Source: Solimonas sp040377605
GTDB taxonomy: Bacteria > Pseudomonadota > Gammaproteobacteria > Nevskiales > Nevskiaceae
Assembly: GCA_040377605.1 (NCBI GenBank)
Contig: JBEIOK010000005.1
Location: 1-48,997, forward strand
DNA: 48,997 bases
Direction: 5' to 3'
In this document: positions 1 to 9,107 of the stretch, in pieces
Layout: the number at the start of each line of letters is the position of its first letter
How positions within the stretch are numbered: the first letter of the stretch is position 1
The notes under the pieces: generated by a model
Seen by the model: only the letters and a program-made list of their open reading frames with translations
The model's database searches: none
Told to the model about the DNA's origin: nothing
Position numbers and translations under genes: made by a program

Positions 1-1194
1 GGCGAGGGTGGATTTGCCAGCGCCGCTGGGACCCACGACGGCCAATGTCCGGCCCTGCGGGATGTGCAGGCTGACGCGCTGCAGGATGCGGCGGTTGTCC
101 TGATAGCCGAAATCGACAGCCTCGAAGCGGACGTCCGCCTGAGTGGTCGACAGCGTCAGCGCGTCGGCGGCGTCGGCGACCTTCGGACGCGCATCGAGCA
201 GGCCGAACATGCGCTCCATGTCCGACAGCGCCCGGCGGATCTCGCGATACACGAAGCCAAGCACATTGAGCGGAATGAAGAGCTGAATCATGTAGGCGTT
301 GATCGCCACGAAGTCGCCGAGACTCATGGTGCCGTCGGTCACGCGTTGCGCGGCCAGCACCATCATCCAGGTCAGTGCGCCTGCGACGATCAGCGCCTGT
401 CCGGTATTGAGGGCCGCCAGCGACAGGCGATTGCGCTGCTGTGCCCCCTCCCAATCGGCGAGGTAACGATCGTACTCATCGGCTTCATAGCGCTCATTGC
501 CGAACAGCTTGACCGTTTCGTAATTGAGCAGGCTGTCGATAGCGCGTGTATTGGCGCGCGAGTCGAGTTGATTGGCTTCGCGGACGTAGGCCGTGCGCCA
601 TTCAGTGACCACCACGGAAAATGCGATGTAGGCCGCGACGGCAGCGGCAGTGATCAACGCGAACGCGCTGCCGTAGCTGAAGAACAGGATGCCGGCGACC
701 AGGGCGATTTCCAGCAAGGTCGGCAGGATGTTGAACAGCATGAAGCGCAGCAGGAAGCTGATGCCGGAGATTCCGCGCTCGATGTCGCGCGACAGTCCGC
801 CGGTGCGGCGCGAGAGATGGAAATCCAGATCGAGGCGATGCAGATGCCGGAATACGCTCAGGGCCGCGCGGCGCATCGCGCGCTCGGCAACGCGCCCGAA
901 GACCACGTCGCGCAGTTCGCCAAACAGGATGCTGGCCAACCGCAGGGCACCGTAGCCGAGCAGCAGGCCCAGCGGCAGCACCACCAGGGCGTGCTGGCTC
1001 GCGTCGAGCGCATCGACAATGTGCTTGAGCCCCAGCGGCAGCGCCACGCTCGCCAGCTTGGCTGCGATCAGCAGCAGCATGGCCAACGCGACTCGACCCG
1101 GAAACTCGCTGAGATAGGGCAGCAGCTGGCGCAGCACGCGCCAGTCGGCTCGACCCGGCTGGCCGGATTCGGGGATGCGGGAGGGCCTGCGCAC
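1..1194 (-). CDS. Atm1-type ABC exporter (fused permease/ATPase), partial
   Basis: The gene runs off the left edge, so only about 398 N-terminal residues are visible. They hold a six-helix transmembrane domain and the start of the nucleotide-binding domain, with Walker A GPSGAGKST just before the edge. The stretch SLLNYETVKLFGNE is typical of the Atm1/ABCB7/HMT1 family, which exports glutathione-linked metal or sulfur species from the cytoplasm; that substrate class is family knowledge, not shown here. An in-frame stop at 1207-1209 forces a start below it; the GTG at 1192-1194 is the best fit because the segment from PESGQPGRADW onward matches the family's usual N-terminus. It lies 44 bp after the small TPR-like gene and may be read through from the cellulose operon. 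An MsbA-like lipid flippase is less likely. Confidence 0.82.
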   Translation of the reverse strand, partial: MRRPSRIPESGQPGRADWRVLRQLLPYLSEFPGRVALAMLLLIAAKLASVALPLGLKHIVDALDASQHALVVLPLGLLLGYGALRLASILFGELRDVVFGRVAERAMRRAALSVFRHLHRLDLDFHLSRRTGGLSRDIERGISGISFLLRFMLFNILPTLLEIALVAGILFFSYGSAFALITAAAVAAYIAFSVVVTEWRTAYVREANQLDSRANTRAIDSLLNYETVKLFGNERYEADEYDRYLADWEGAQQRNRLSLAALNTGQALIVAGALTWMMVLAAQRVTDGTMSLGDFVAINAYMIQLFIPLNVLGFVYREIRRALSDMERMFGLLDARPKVADAADALTLSTTQADVRFEAVDFGYQDNRRILQRVSLHIPQGRTLAVVGPSGAGKSTLA

Positions 1195-1238
1195 GACGAG
1201 ACGGGCTCAGGCCATCACAGGCAACGAGGAGCCGTCGA

Positions 1239-1631
1239 TCAAGGGGTCCACAGCGGGGGTGGATCCGGCAGGCGCTGGTTGCCGACCGGAGTCAGTTCCA
1301 CCCGTGTGCGCCCGGCGCTGATACGTCGCGCAATCCAGTCACGCAACACTTTGCGATTGCTGTCGATGACCGGGTGCTCGGGCGACAGCCGCGCGGCGCG
1401 ATCGAGCAGATCCAGCGCCGAGAACACCTCGGCGCTGCGGGCCCGTGCGACGGCCAGGTTATTCAACGCCACGGCGTCATACGGGTTGTCGCCCAGCTCC
1501 TGTTCCAGCTGCACGATCGCGCCATCCAGTCGCCCCGCTTCGAGCAGGCTCACAGTATCGGAGGTGGCCTCCGCGACCGACAGGCTCAGCAGCAAGCCCC
1601 CCATTGCAATGCGTTTCACCGTGAGCTTCAT
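1239..1631 (-). CDS. Small secreted TPR-like protein at the end of the cellulose operon
   Basis: The protein has 130 residues. It starts with a signal peptide (KLTVKRIAMGGLLLSLSVAEA) followed by two helical TPR-like repeats, seen in NPYDAVALNNLAVARARS and AEVFSALDLLDRAARLSP, and a short basic and proline-rich tail. Its ATG overlaps the bcsC stop as ATGA, so the two are almost certainly translationally coupled. BcsC itself has a periplasmic TPR scaffold, so a role as a periplasmic partner of BcsC or of the exported glucan is a reasonable inference. I do not recognise it as a named Bcs subunit. Confidence 0.7.
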   Translation of the reverse strand: MKLTVKRIAMGGLLLSLSVAEATSDTVSLLEAGRLDGAIVQLEQELGDNPYDAVALNNLAVARARSAEVFSALDLLDRAARLSPEHPVIDSNRKVLRDWIARRISAGRTRVELTPVGNQRLPDPPPLWTP

Positions 1632-4600
1632 GGCAGGGCCCCCCGTTGAAGGTCCGGGATGACGATGGAGTCGGCGCCGTCATCGCGGTCATTGAAGTAG
1701 TAGCGCAGATAGGCGTGCAGCGTGCTTTCCTCGTAATCGCGCGCATTATCCAGCGACAGCACGCCTCCGACCGACAGGCGCGGGTTGAAGCGATACTGCA
1801 GCGTGCCGCCGAACTTGTAGCCCAGCCCGGAGTTCTTCTGCGAGGCGTAGCCGAGCACGATGTCGTTATCCGGCTCGAACTCCGCGATATCCTCGAGCTC
1901 CTGCTGCAACGACGCGCGACCCGGGAACAGCGGCGCACCGTCCTCACGGAACGACTGCAGCCCGATCGCCGCATCCAGCCTGTAGCTCAGCTGCCCGTAC
2001 CGCCCCGCCCAGCTCATGGGGATCGTCACGGCCGTGAAGAACTGCGGGCTGAAGTAGCCGCCGTGACCCAGCGTAAAGTGGCGAAGGTTCTGGTCATAGC
2101 CGAAGGTCGTCAGATTGAGTCCCAGCGTGACGTCGCCCAGGCGTGCATCCTGCAGCACGCGGAAGAACAGGCCGCCCCCGAACTCCAGCGAGGAGTTCTC
2201 CTCGACATTGCGGCCGCCAACGCCATAGTAGGCGCCGCTGCCGTAGAGACCGTAGCTATCGAGATCGTAGGCCACATCGATACGGGCGCCGGTGCGTACG
2301 ACGCCGCCCCAGTTGCGACCGATCAGCGGATCGTAGGTCCCAGCGTAGGACAGCAGGCTGTCAGTGATGGCGCGCCGCGACAGCTCGGCAGCCAGCAGGA
2401 AGGACTCGCTCGGCCGCGTCTGCCACCGCAGACCCCCGACGATGTTCTCGACCGCAAATCCCAGCGGCGTGGTGCCGATATCGAACCCGAGTTCGCCGAT
2501 GTCATAGTCCAGTGACAACGCGACGCCATCCTGCGACTGGTCGATATCGTCGGTCTCGCCATTGATCAATGCGAGCGTGCCGTAGCGCAGCTTGTTGCGC
2601 CCGGAGACGACGCCGGCATCCAGGACCACCGGTTTCACCCGGACGCCGATGCGGCCGGTCTCCCATTCGGGCGTGGCGAAGTCGAAGGGAATCTCCAGTG
2701 CCAGCAGGCGCGACAGACCGGCTTCACCGCGACGACTGCGGCTGGCAAAGCTGCCGGCCATCCACGGACTGACGCTGGACTCCAGCCGCCGCAACTCGTC
2801 ATCGAGCGCGGGCGCCGCGCTGGGCGCCACGGCTGCGGTCGGACCCGCGCCACGCAGCGACGAGGCGCGGGTAGTGGCCGCACGGTCGTCGAGACGCAGG
2901 CTCATGCCGCCAGCCGGGGCCGCCGCGCTGGCAGTGCCGGCCTTCGGTGCGTGTGCATCCAGTGCGCCGTCGAGCCGGAAGGTGCCGTGGCGGAGTGCAG
3001 GCGCAGCGGGTGTGGTCGTGCCGCTGTCACCCGCGCGTGGCAGCAGCGGGCCGATCGTCTCGCCTTCGTCCTGCAGCAGTTCGCGAACCGGCGCCGGCAG
3101 CAGCAGGCCGGACTGACTGCTTGGATCGATCAGCACCAGCACCGGCATCACCGAGTCCTGGCGCTCGCGATCCTCGAGTTCTGCCGCACGGCGCAACAGC
3201 TTCAGGGACTCGGCGCGATTGCCGCGCAGCTCCGCCAGTCGCGCTGCCGCGCGATCGACGGCCGGATCGTCGGGATTGGCCTTGCGGGCATCTGCGAGCC
3301 AGCGGTTGGCGCTGTCGCGATCATTGGCGGCCAGGGCTGCATCGATGGCGCCGAGCCGGACACTCGGATCTTCGGATTCGGTGCGCATCAGCGAGTTGGC
3401 AATCGCCAGGGCCTTGTCGGTGTCGCCGGCGCTGACGAACAGTCGGGACAGCGCCGTCTGCACGCGCGGTTGCGCCGGGTAGCGCAGCACCACTTCACGC
3501 AGCTGCGTGTACGCCTCGGCGATCTGCCCGCGCTCGCGCAGGCGGTCCGCCAGCTTGATCCGGTAGCCAACAATCAAGTCCTCCAGCGTCTTGCGCTCGG
3601 TGGCCGTCATCGTGTTGGACTGAATCAGCGAGGTTGTCACTGCCTCGAATTCCGCGTCCTGACCCAGCTCCAGCAGCAGGGCCGCGTACTGGATCGAGTC
3701 GCCGGCCGAGGGCGGGCGCTGCGCAAACGCCTGACGCAGGGCGGCCACTGCGCGTGCCGGGTCGCCCATGGCGCGCCAACCCTGTGCAATCGCGGAGGCA
3801 TATTCCGGATCGTTTCCGGCGGCGGCGATGGCGCTGTTCAACGCATCCACGGCAAGCGTCGAGTCGCCAGTGGCGCCGGCCTGAGCCGCGCGTTGCAGCT
3901 GGTAGCGAATCCAGCTGCTGCGCTGCAGCCGCGCGGCGGCGGCATCGCGATTGGCCTGCGGCACACGCTCCAGCGTGACCAGCGTTTCATACCAGCGCTG
4001 CGACTCGGAGAGCGCGTAGGCCTGTGCCAGCAGTGCGTCCGGCTGGTGGGCGTCTCCCGCCTCGGCCAGCGACTGCAGCAGCGTGTCGGCTTCAGCTGTG
4101 CGGCCTAGACTGCGGTACAGGCGCGCGAGATCCAGGCGGACCCAGACGTTCTGCGCATCGGCGGCCAGTGCCTGCTGCAGCAAGGTTTCGGCGCGACGGC
4201 GCTCACCGGCACCGACGGCCTGTGCGGCGCGCTTGCGCAGCAACTCGACGCGCACCTTGCGCAATGACCCCGGTTTCTGGCGCTCGGCGCTGGCGACCAG
4301 TTTCTCGACTTCGGCCTCGCGCTGCTGGCTCAGCAGCAGATCGGCGAGTTCGCCCACCAGCGCGGTGCTGTCGGGCGCCAGCTTGAGCCCCTCGCGCAAC
4401 AGACGTTCGGCTTTGGCGGGCTCTTTCAGTTCACGCAGGACCACCGCGTAGTCACGACGCACATCGGGATCGGAATGGGGCTTTTGCCCCAGTGCGGCGT
4501 CAAAGGCGCTCGCGGCCTCGCGCCAGCGCCCGCGCTGCTGCGCGGTGCGACCTTCGCCCACGCGGCGCCAGTAGCGGCTGGTCATCAGCGCTTCGGACAG

Positions 4601-5644
4601 GTTGCCGCGCAGCGCGGGCTTTTGCGTGACCGCCTGATTCAAGGCGGTTTCGGCTTCGGCGAACCGCTGCTGGCGCAGCCGCACCAGGCCAAGACCGGCG
4701 CGGGCATCCGCGTCGTTCGGCGTCTCGCGCAACCGGGCCTCGAAGAAACGATCGGCGGCGGCGACATCGCCGGACTCCAGGGCGTCATAGCCGGCCCTCA
4801 GGGCCTCTGCGCGGCGCGCATCGGCCTGCGCCTGTGCCTGCACCTTGGCGCCGGCGGCCAGGCCCGCCAGCTTTTCGGATAGCTGTGCATCCTCGCCGGC
4901 ACTCAGGTAACGCTCGTAATAGGCGCGATCTGCCGGCGTGGCCTGCAACCACACCAAGGCATTGCGCTGGGCGGCGCGCGCCTCGGCGCGCAGTGCCGGT
5001 ACGCGCGCACCGAGCGATTCCAAGCGATTGATGCCTTCGCGCCGGGTACTCGCACGGTAGGTCAGTACCCGGGCATGGGCCAACGCATAGCGCGGATCCT
5101 CCGGATTCTCTGTCTCGCCGCGGCGCAGCGCATCGCGGGCGGCCTCCCAGCCATTGCGAGTGCCGGCCAGCGTTTCGTAGTACTCCAGCGCAATCTCGCG
5201 CGGCGGCTGGCCACGCGCGTCCAGCAGCGGCCGGTACGCGACGATCGCCTCGTCAGCCTTGCCGGCGCGTCCCAGCGTCCGTGCCTGATTGAGCGCGGCA
5301 TCACGATCATTCGTGCCGGGCAACCCGGCGGCGCGCTGGCGCAGCGTCTCCGACTGGGGCGCCTTCGCCCTCAGCCTGGCTTCATAGTCTGCGGCGGCAG
5401 TGGCGTTGCCGGCCCGCGCCTCCAGATCGACCAGACGCTCCAGGGCCCGCACGTTGTTGCGATCCGCTTCCAGCACCTTGCCCCAGGCCTCGCGGGCGAG
5501 GTCTGGCCGATTGCGTGCGTCCCAGAACTGCGCCTGCTTGACCAGCTGATCCATGACCGCGGGATCTGCCGCCTGCAGCGGAGTCGCCGCCAGGGTGCAG
5601 CTCGCCAGCGCGGCGGCGATCAGACTGCGCTTCAGTGTTTCCAT
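1628..5644 (-). CDS. bcsC: Cellulose synthase outer-membrane subunit BcsC (TPR scaffold plus porin)
   Basis: The 1338-residue protein begins with a signal peptide ending near TPLQA. About 800 residues of tandem TPR repeats follow, then an Ala/Pro-rich linker at roughly 850-960 and a C-terminal beta-barrel domain of about 350 residues. The last barrel strand is probably LRYYF, with a short acidic tail after it. Family knowledge: BcsC carries the nascent beta-glucan across the periplasm and outer membrane. Length and domain order are normal for BcsC. The start overlaps the end of bcsZ by 13 bp, and the stop overlaps the next gene by 4 bp, so it is part of one polycistronic unit. Confidence 0.95.
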   Translation of the reverse strand: METLKRSLIAAALASCTLAATPLQAADPAVMDQLVKQAQFWDARNRPDLAREAWGKVLEADRNNVRALERLVDLEARAGNATAAADYEARLRAKAPQSETLRQRAAGLPGTNDRDAALNQARTLGRAGKADEAIVAYRPLLDARGQPPREIALEYYETLAGTRNGWEAARDALRRGETENPEDPRYALAHARVLTYRASTRREGINRLESLGARVPALRAEARAAQRNALVWLQATPADRAYYERYLSAGEDAQLSEKLAGLAAGAKVQAQAQADARRAEALRAGYDALESGDVAAADRFFEARLRETPNDADARAGLGLVRLRQQRFAEAETALNQAVTQKPALRGNLSEALMTSRYWRRVGEGRTAQQRGRWREAASAFDAALGQKPHSDPDVRRDYAVVLRELKEPAKAERLLREGLKLAPDSTALVGELADLLLSQQREAEVEKLVASAERQKPGSLRKVRVELLRKRAAQAVGAGERRRAETLLQQALAADAQNVWVRLDLARLYRSLGRTAEADTLLQSLAEAGDAHQPDALLAQAYALSESQRWYETLVTLERVPQANRDAAAARLQRSSWIRYQLQRAAQAGATGDSTLAVDALNSAIAAAGNDPEYASAIAQGWRAMGDPARAVAALRQAFAQRPPSAGDSIQYAALLLELGQDAEFEAVTTSLIQSNTMTATERKTLEDLIVGYRIKLADRLRERGQIAEAYTQLREVVLRYPAQPRVQTALSRLFVSAGDTDKALAIANSLMRTESEDPSVRLGAIDAALAANDRDSANRWLADARKANPDDPAVDRAAARLAELRGNRAESLKLLRRAAELEDRERQDSVMPVLVLIDPSSQSGLLLPAPVRELLQDEGETIGPLLPRAGDSGTTTPAAPALRHGTFRLDGALDAHAPKAGTASAAAPAGGMSLRLDDRAATTRASSLRGAGPTAAVAPSAAPALDDELRRLESSVSPWMAGSFASRSRRGEAGLSRLLALEIPFDFATPEWETGRIGVRVKPVVLDAGVVSGRNKLRYGTLALINGETDDIDQSQDGVALSLDYDIGELGFDIGTTPLGFAVENIVGGLRWQTRPSESFLLAAELSRRAITDSLLSYAGTYDPLIGRNWGGVVRTGARIDVAYDLDSYGLYGSGAYYGVGGRNVEENSSLEFGGGLFFRVLQDARLGDVTLGLNLTTFGYDQNLRHFTLGHGGYFSPQFFTAVTIPMSWAGRYGQLSYRLDAAIGLQSFREDGAPLFPGRASLQQELEDIAEFEPDNDIVLGYASQKNSGLGYKFGGTLQYRFNPRLSVGGVLSLDNARDYEESTLHAYLRYYFNDRDDGADSIVIPDLQRGALP

Positions 5645-6762
5645 TGAGGTACCAGCCTCCCCGCTGGATCGAACCGGAACCAGCCGTCGTCGTAACCCTT
5701 GCCGAACAGCACGAGCACCTGGTCGTAGTAACGGGCCGGGTTGCCATAGAGATTCTGCTCGCGCGCGGCGCGGACCCGTTCACGCGTCCGCTGCAGGGCC
5801 TGCTGATCCTTCAGCGCGGCATAGAACGGCAGCAGCGCGGCGTCGAAGCCGATCGGGGCATTGCCCTCGATCCAGCTGCTGCGCGCTGTCCACTTCTCCG
5901 GCACGCGGCCGGCTTCCGCGACAAGGTCGGCATAGGCCTTGACCTGCGCCAGCAGCTTGCGCGCCGCGGGATTCGATGACGGTCCCATGCCGGCCCACAG
6001 ATAGACGCGGATCGCGTCGTAGCTGCCGAGTCCACCGGTCTCGGCATCGAGCTCGTGACGCCGGTCGGTCAGGTGGTATTGCGACCAGTCCGGCACGCGG
6101 CCCGTCGGCGTCAGTTCCGCGATCATCGCGGGGTACTGGGTGAGCATCGCACCCCAGGGGCCGTCTGGGTCCATGTTCTGGAAACGCAGCAGCTGCGCAG
6201 GCATCAGATAGGACGGATTCAGTCGCAGCCGATCGGCAAACTGGAAGCCGTTCGGCGCGGGTCTGAGCAGGGTTGCGCCATTGTCGAGTCGCAGCACCGA
6301 CTGTTCACGCACCAGCCGCAGCAGCGCGCGGCCCTTGGCCTCGTAGGCCGGCTGTCGCCACAGTCGCGCGGCCTCGATCAACGCGTAGGCCAGCCAGAGA
6401 TCCGCATCGGTGGCCGGGTTGGTATCCAGCACCTTGCGGGTACCGTCATCGGCCAGCCCCCACAGCCAGGCCGGCAGCTTGCGGCTCAGGTCGCCGTCGG
6501 CGAGGTGGCGCTCGGTCCATAGCAGCAGCCGATCGAAGCTCGCGCGATCGTTGGCCACGAGCGCGAAAAACAGACCGTAGGCCTGCGCCTCGGAGACGGT
6601 GCGTCCACCGTGTGTCCAGTCGACCACGCGGCCCTCATCACTGACGAACGCGCTCCTGAACGCGTGCCAGTCTTCCCATCCGGCGCTGTTCGATGCAGAC
6701 CTCGCCGCGCAGGCGGGCTGCGTTGCCAGCAACGTCACCAGCAGCAGGACCCACTTGATCAT
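5632..6762 (-). CDS. bcsZ: Periplasmic endo-1,4-beta-glucanase BcsZ (GH8)
   Basis: The 376-residue protein has a signal peptide (MIKWVLLLVTLLATQPACA) and a single GH8 domain. The expected catalytic residues are visible: general acid E58 in TVSEAQAYG and base D249 in SYDAIRVYLW; the substrate-site motif TDADLW is also present. BcsZ cleaves cellulose in the periplasm and is needed for normal cellulose output in other bacteria. The reading frame stays open upstream to 6903, but the ATG at 6760-6762 overlaps the bcsB stop (ATGA) and starts directly with the signal peptide, so I chose it. Confidence 0.95.
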   Translation of the reverse strand: MIKWVLLLVTLLATQPACAARSASNSAGWEDWHAFRSAFVSDEGRVVDWTHGGRTVSEAQAYGLFFALVANDRASFDRLLLWTERHLADGDLSRKLPAWLWGLADDGTRKVLDTNPATDADLWLAYALIEAARLWRQPAYEAKGRALLRLVREQSVLRLDNGATLLRPAPNGFQFADRLRLNPSYLMPAQLLRFQNMDPDGPWGAMLTQYPAMIAELTPTGRVPDWSQYHLTDRRHELDAETGGLGSYDAIRVYLWAGMGPSSNPAARKLLAQVKAYADLVAEAGRVPEKWTARSSWIEGNAPIGFDAALLPFYAALKDQQALQRTRERVRAAREQNLYGNPARYYDQVLVLFGKGYDDGWFRFDPAGRLVPQWKH

Positions 6763-8969
6763 TTGGCGTCCGGCACGCGCGTTGCGGCGTGGCGCTTTAG
6801 CAAGCCAACTGCTAGCCGTGCGCCCAGCAGGGCCAGCAGCACCAGCAGCGGCACCAGCAGATACGGATGCAGGCGCAGCCAGCGCGTGGCCGCATACCAC
6901 CACGGCAGGCTGCCTACGGAGTAGGTGTCGCCGAGCTGATAGCCGCTGACCTGGGTTGGCGTCACCAACACCAGCCCGCCTTCGACGTACTGCGACTGAC
7001 CGGGATCGGTCAGCGTCAGCGCGACCCGGCGCGGATCGGCGCCCGCCGTCGTGCGAATGGCGACCACTGTGCGTCCGCGCTGCAGCGGTGACTCGAACTG
7101 CAGCATCGTGCCGAGGTTGCTTCCCGACTGCACCAGCACGCGGCCGGCATAGCGCTCGGCGTCGCGCAGCTGACGCCCTTCGATGCGGGCCTGCAGCACC
7201 GACAACCCAGACGCCGTCTTCAACTCAGCGCCGTCCTGGTTCAGGCGCAGCACGCCCTTGTCCTCGAAGGACGCCGGCAGTCCGCTGGCCCCGGCCGGGG
7301 CAATGACCAGCAGGTCACGTTCGGCGACGGCATCGATCGCCGACAGCGGCGCGACTTCCAGGTGAACCGCGGCGTCCTGTGACCAGCGGCCGACATGGCC
7401 CAACACGACCAACGCAGCGGAGACTTCCGCAGGATTCGGCGTATCCGGCAGCACGACGGCGGTCTGGGACAGGTCCGCGTACTTGGAGAACGGGAAGCCA
7501 CCATCCACCAGCTTCTGCAACGCCGGCATTTCCGCGAAGTTTGCATACGAAGCGAGGGTGATTTCACTGCGCGGATCGATCGAGCCCTGCAGCGACTCGT
7601 TACGGAAGTCCTCGCAGGCCTTGCTGGTGTCGCGCAGGAACTGGAACTGTGCGATCAGACGGTTCTTGGCGCGCAGCAGCGTCGGCGGGACTTCGATCTC
7701 CAGGGGACGTGTGACGTCATCGGTGGCGACGTCTCCGCGCGGGTTCAGCAGTGCCGAACCCAGATACTGATTATTGAGCGAAACATTGAGCGAAGATTTC
7801 ACGCTGCTAGTGCGGCTGGCGCGATAGCCCATCTCGATCTGCGCGCCGCTGTTTCCCAGGAAGTACAGATCCGGCGGCAACGTGAACTCATAGGTGACCG
7901 GGCCGGGATTCAGGCCCATCACGCTGGCCGGGCCAAGCAGGCGATCCTTGAGCGCCAGCGGCAGCTTCGGATTCGACCAGCGCGGCGAACGCCACGCGCC
8001 TTGCGGATCGGGCAACGTCAGTGCCGACAGACGCGTCACGTCGCCGCGCATCACCATGCTGCCGATCGAGAAGGCCTGCGCCAATTGCACCAGCGCTGCC
8101 TCATCGGGGGCGGAGAACACCAGCAGCTGGCCGCGCGAATCCAGCGGGTTGCGCATCGCCCGCAGTTCGCTGGTGGCGGCTCCGAGTTGGAACAGCACCG
8201 CGTTGCCGGCGGGCGCGGCGCCGTACACCACCGGGAAATCCGCGCCACGGTAGTCGGCCTGTGCCCCGAACCAGGTCGCCACGATGCCGGCTGCGCGCAC
8301 GGTCGCCGGACTCGGCGCCGTGGCGAACACGAACGGCAGCACCAGGCGCTTGGGCTCGGCGGCGTCGAACCACGGGGCCGGCATCTTTTCCAGCGTAGGC
8401 GCCAGCTCCACGGTGCGCAGCTTCAGACGCACGCGGCTGTCATTGGAAATGTCGGCCCACAGCGTGGAGTGCGCCGGGTCTTCGCACTCGCCTTCCTTGG
8501 CGTAATGCGCCACCAATTCAAAGCGAATCTGGTTTTTGTTGACCAGCAGCAGCGGATTGATCGGCACGCGGTACACGCCGCCGCCAGCGCCCTCCAGCGT
8601 CAGCGGCTTGGTCCAGACCACTTCATCGTTGACCAGCACGGTCAGATGGCTCAGGTCGTGACGCAGCGACGGCGAGTGCGCGACCCGCAATTCCAGTTCC
8701 GCAGCGGTGGCCAGTTCATCGGCCCGCAGGTTCAGGGGCACCGAGGCCTGGCCGAAGACGGTCTTCAGGCGCAGGGGGTAGGTGATGCCCAGATCCTTGA
8801 GGGTCAGTTCGACCTGCTGTTCGCCGGGCACAGTGGCAGCGACTGGCGTCGCCGGATCCGGTACCTGAGCAAGCAGTGGCGCGGGCGCGATCAGCAGCGC
8901 GGCCAGGGCCAGCAGGCCGGTGTGCCACGACGGGCGGGACATCGCAGCAGTACCAGAATCGATTTTCAT
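6759..8969 (-). CDS. bcsB: Cellulose synthase periplasmic subunit BcsB
   Basis: About 736 residues: a signal peptide (PSWHTGLLALAALLIAPAPLLAQ), a long periplasmic region with the alternating carbohydrate-binding and flavodoxin-like folds of the BcsB family, and one C-terminal membrane anchor near LLVPLLVLLALLGARLAVGLL. BcsB pairs with BcsA and guides the glucan through the periplasm. Start choice is uncertain: the ATG at 8969 is used here, a GTG at 8987 and an ATG at 8942 are in frame, and none has a strong ribosome binding site. About 138 bp separate it from bcsA, the largest gap in the operon. Its stop overlaps the bcsZ start. Confidence 0.93.
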   Translation of the reverse strand: MKIDSGTAAMSRPSWHTGLLALAALLIAPAPLLAQVPDPATPVAATVPGEQQVELTLKDLGITYPLRLKTVFGQASVPLNLRADELATAAELELRVAHSPSLRHDLSHLTVLVNDEVVWTKPLTLEGAGGGVYRVPINPLLLVNKNQIRFELVAHYAKEGECEDPAHSTLWADISNDSRVRLKLRTVELAPTLEKMPAPWFDAAEPKRLVLPFVFATAPSPATVRAAGIVATWFGAQADYRGADFPVVYGAAPAGNAVLFQLGAATSELRAMRNPLDSRGQLLVFSAPDEAALVQLAQAFSIGSMVMRGDVTRLSALTLPDPQGAWRSPRWSNPKLPLALKDRLLGPASVMGLNPGPVTYEFTLPPDLYFLGNSGAQIEMGYRASRTSSVKSSLNVSLNNQYLGSALLNPRGDVATDDVTRPLEIEVPPTLLRAKNRLIAQFQFLRDTSKACEDFRNESLQGSIDPRSEITLASYANFAEMPALQKLVDGGFPFSKYADLSQTAVVLPDTPNPAEVSAALVVLGHVGRWSQDAAVHLEVAPLSAIDAVAERDLLVIAPAGASGLPASFEDKGVLRLNQDGAELKTASGLSVLQARIEGRQLRDAERYAGRVLVQSGSNLGTMLQFESPLQRGRTVVAIRTTAGADPRRVALTLTDPGQSQYVEGGLVLVTPTQVSGYQLGDTYSVGSLPWWYAATRWLRLHPYLLVPLLVLLALLGARLAVGLLKRHAATRVPDAK

Positions 8970-9107
8970 GATCGGCAGACAAACCACAGTGAAAAGGCCG
9001 GTGTTCCGGCAGAAACAACGAACTTCGATCGCGGGCAGCCTACGACACCTGATCGACGAGCGGTGCCCGCACGCAACGAACCGGAGTGCGATGCGGGCAG
9101 ACGCATG

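Noticed and set aside
64..1662. Long plus-strand open frame over the ABC exporter
   Set aside because: Its product is Gln/Ala/Arg-rich with no known domain, while the opposite strand encodes a clear Atm1-type protein; high GC keeps antisense frames open.
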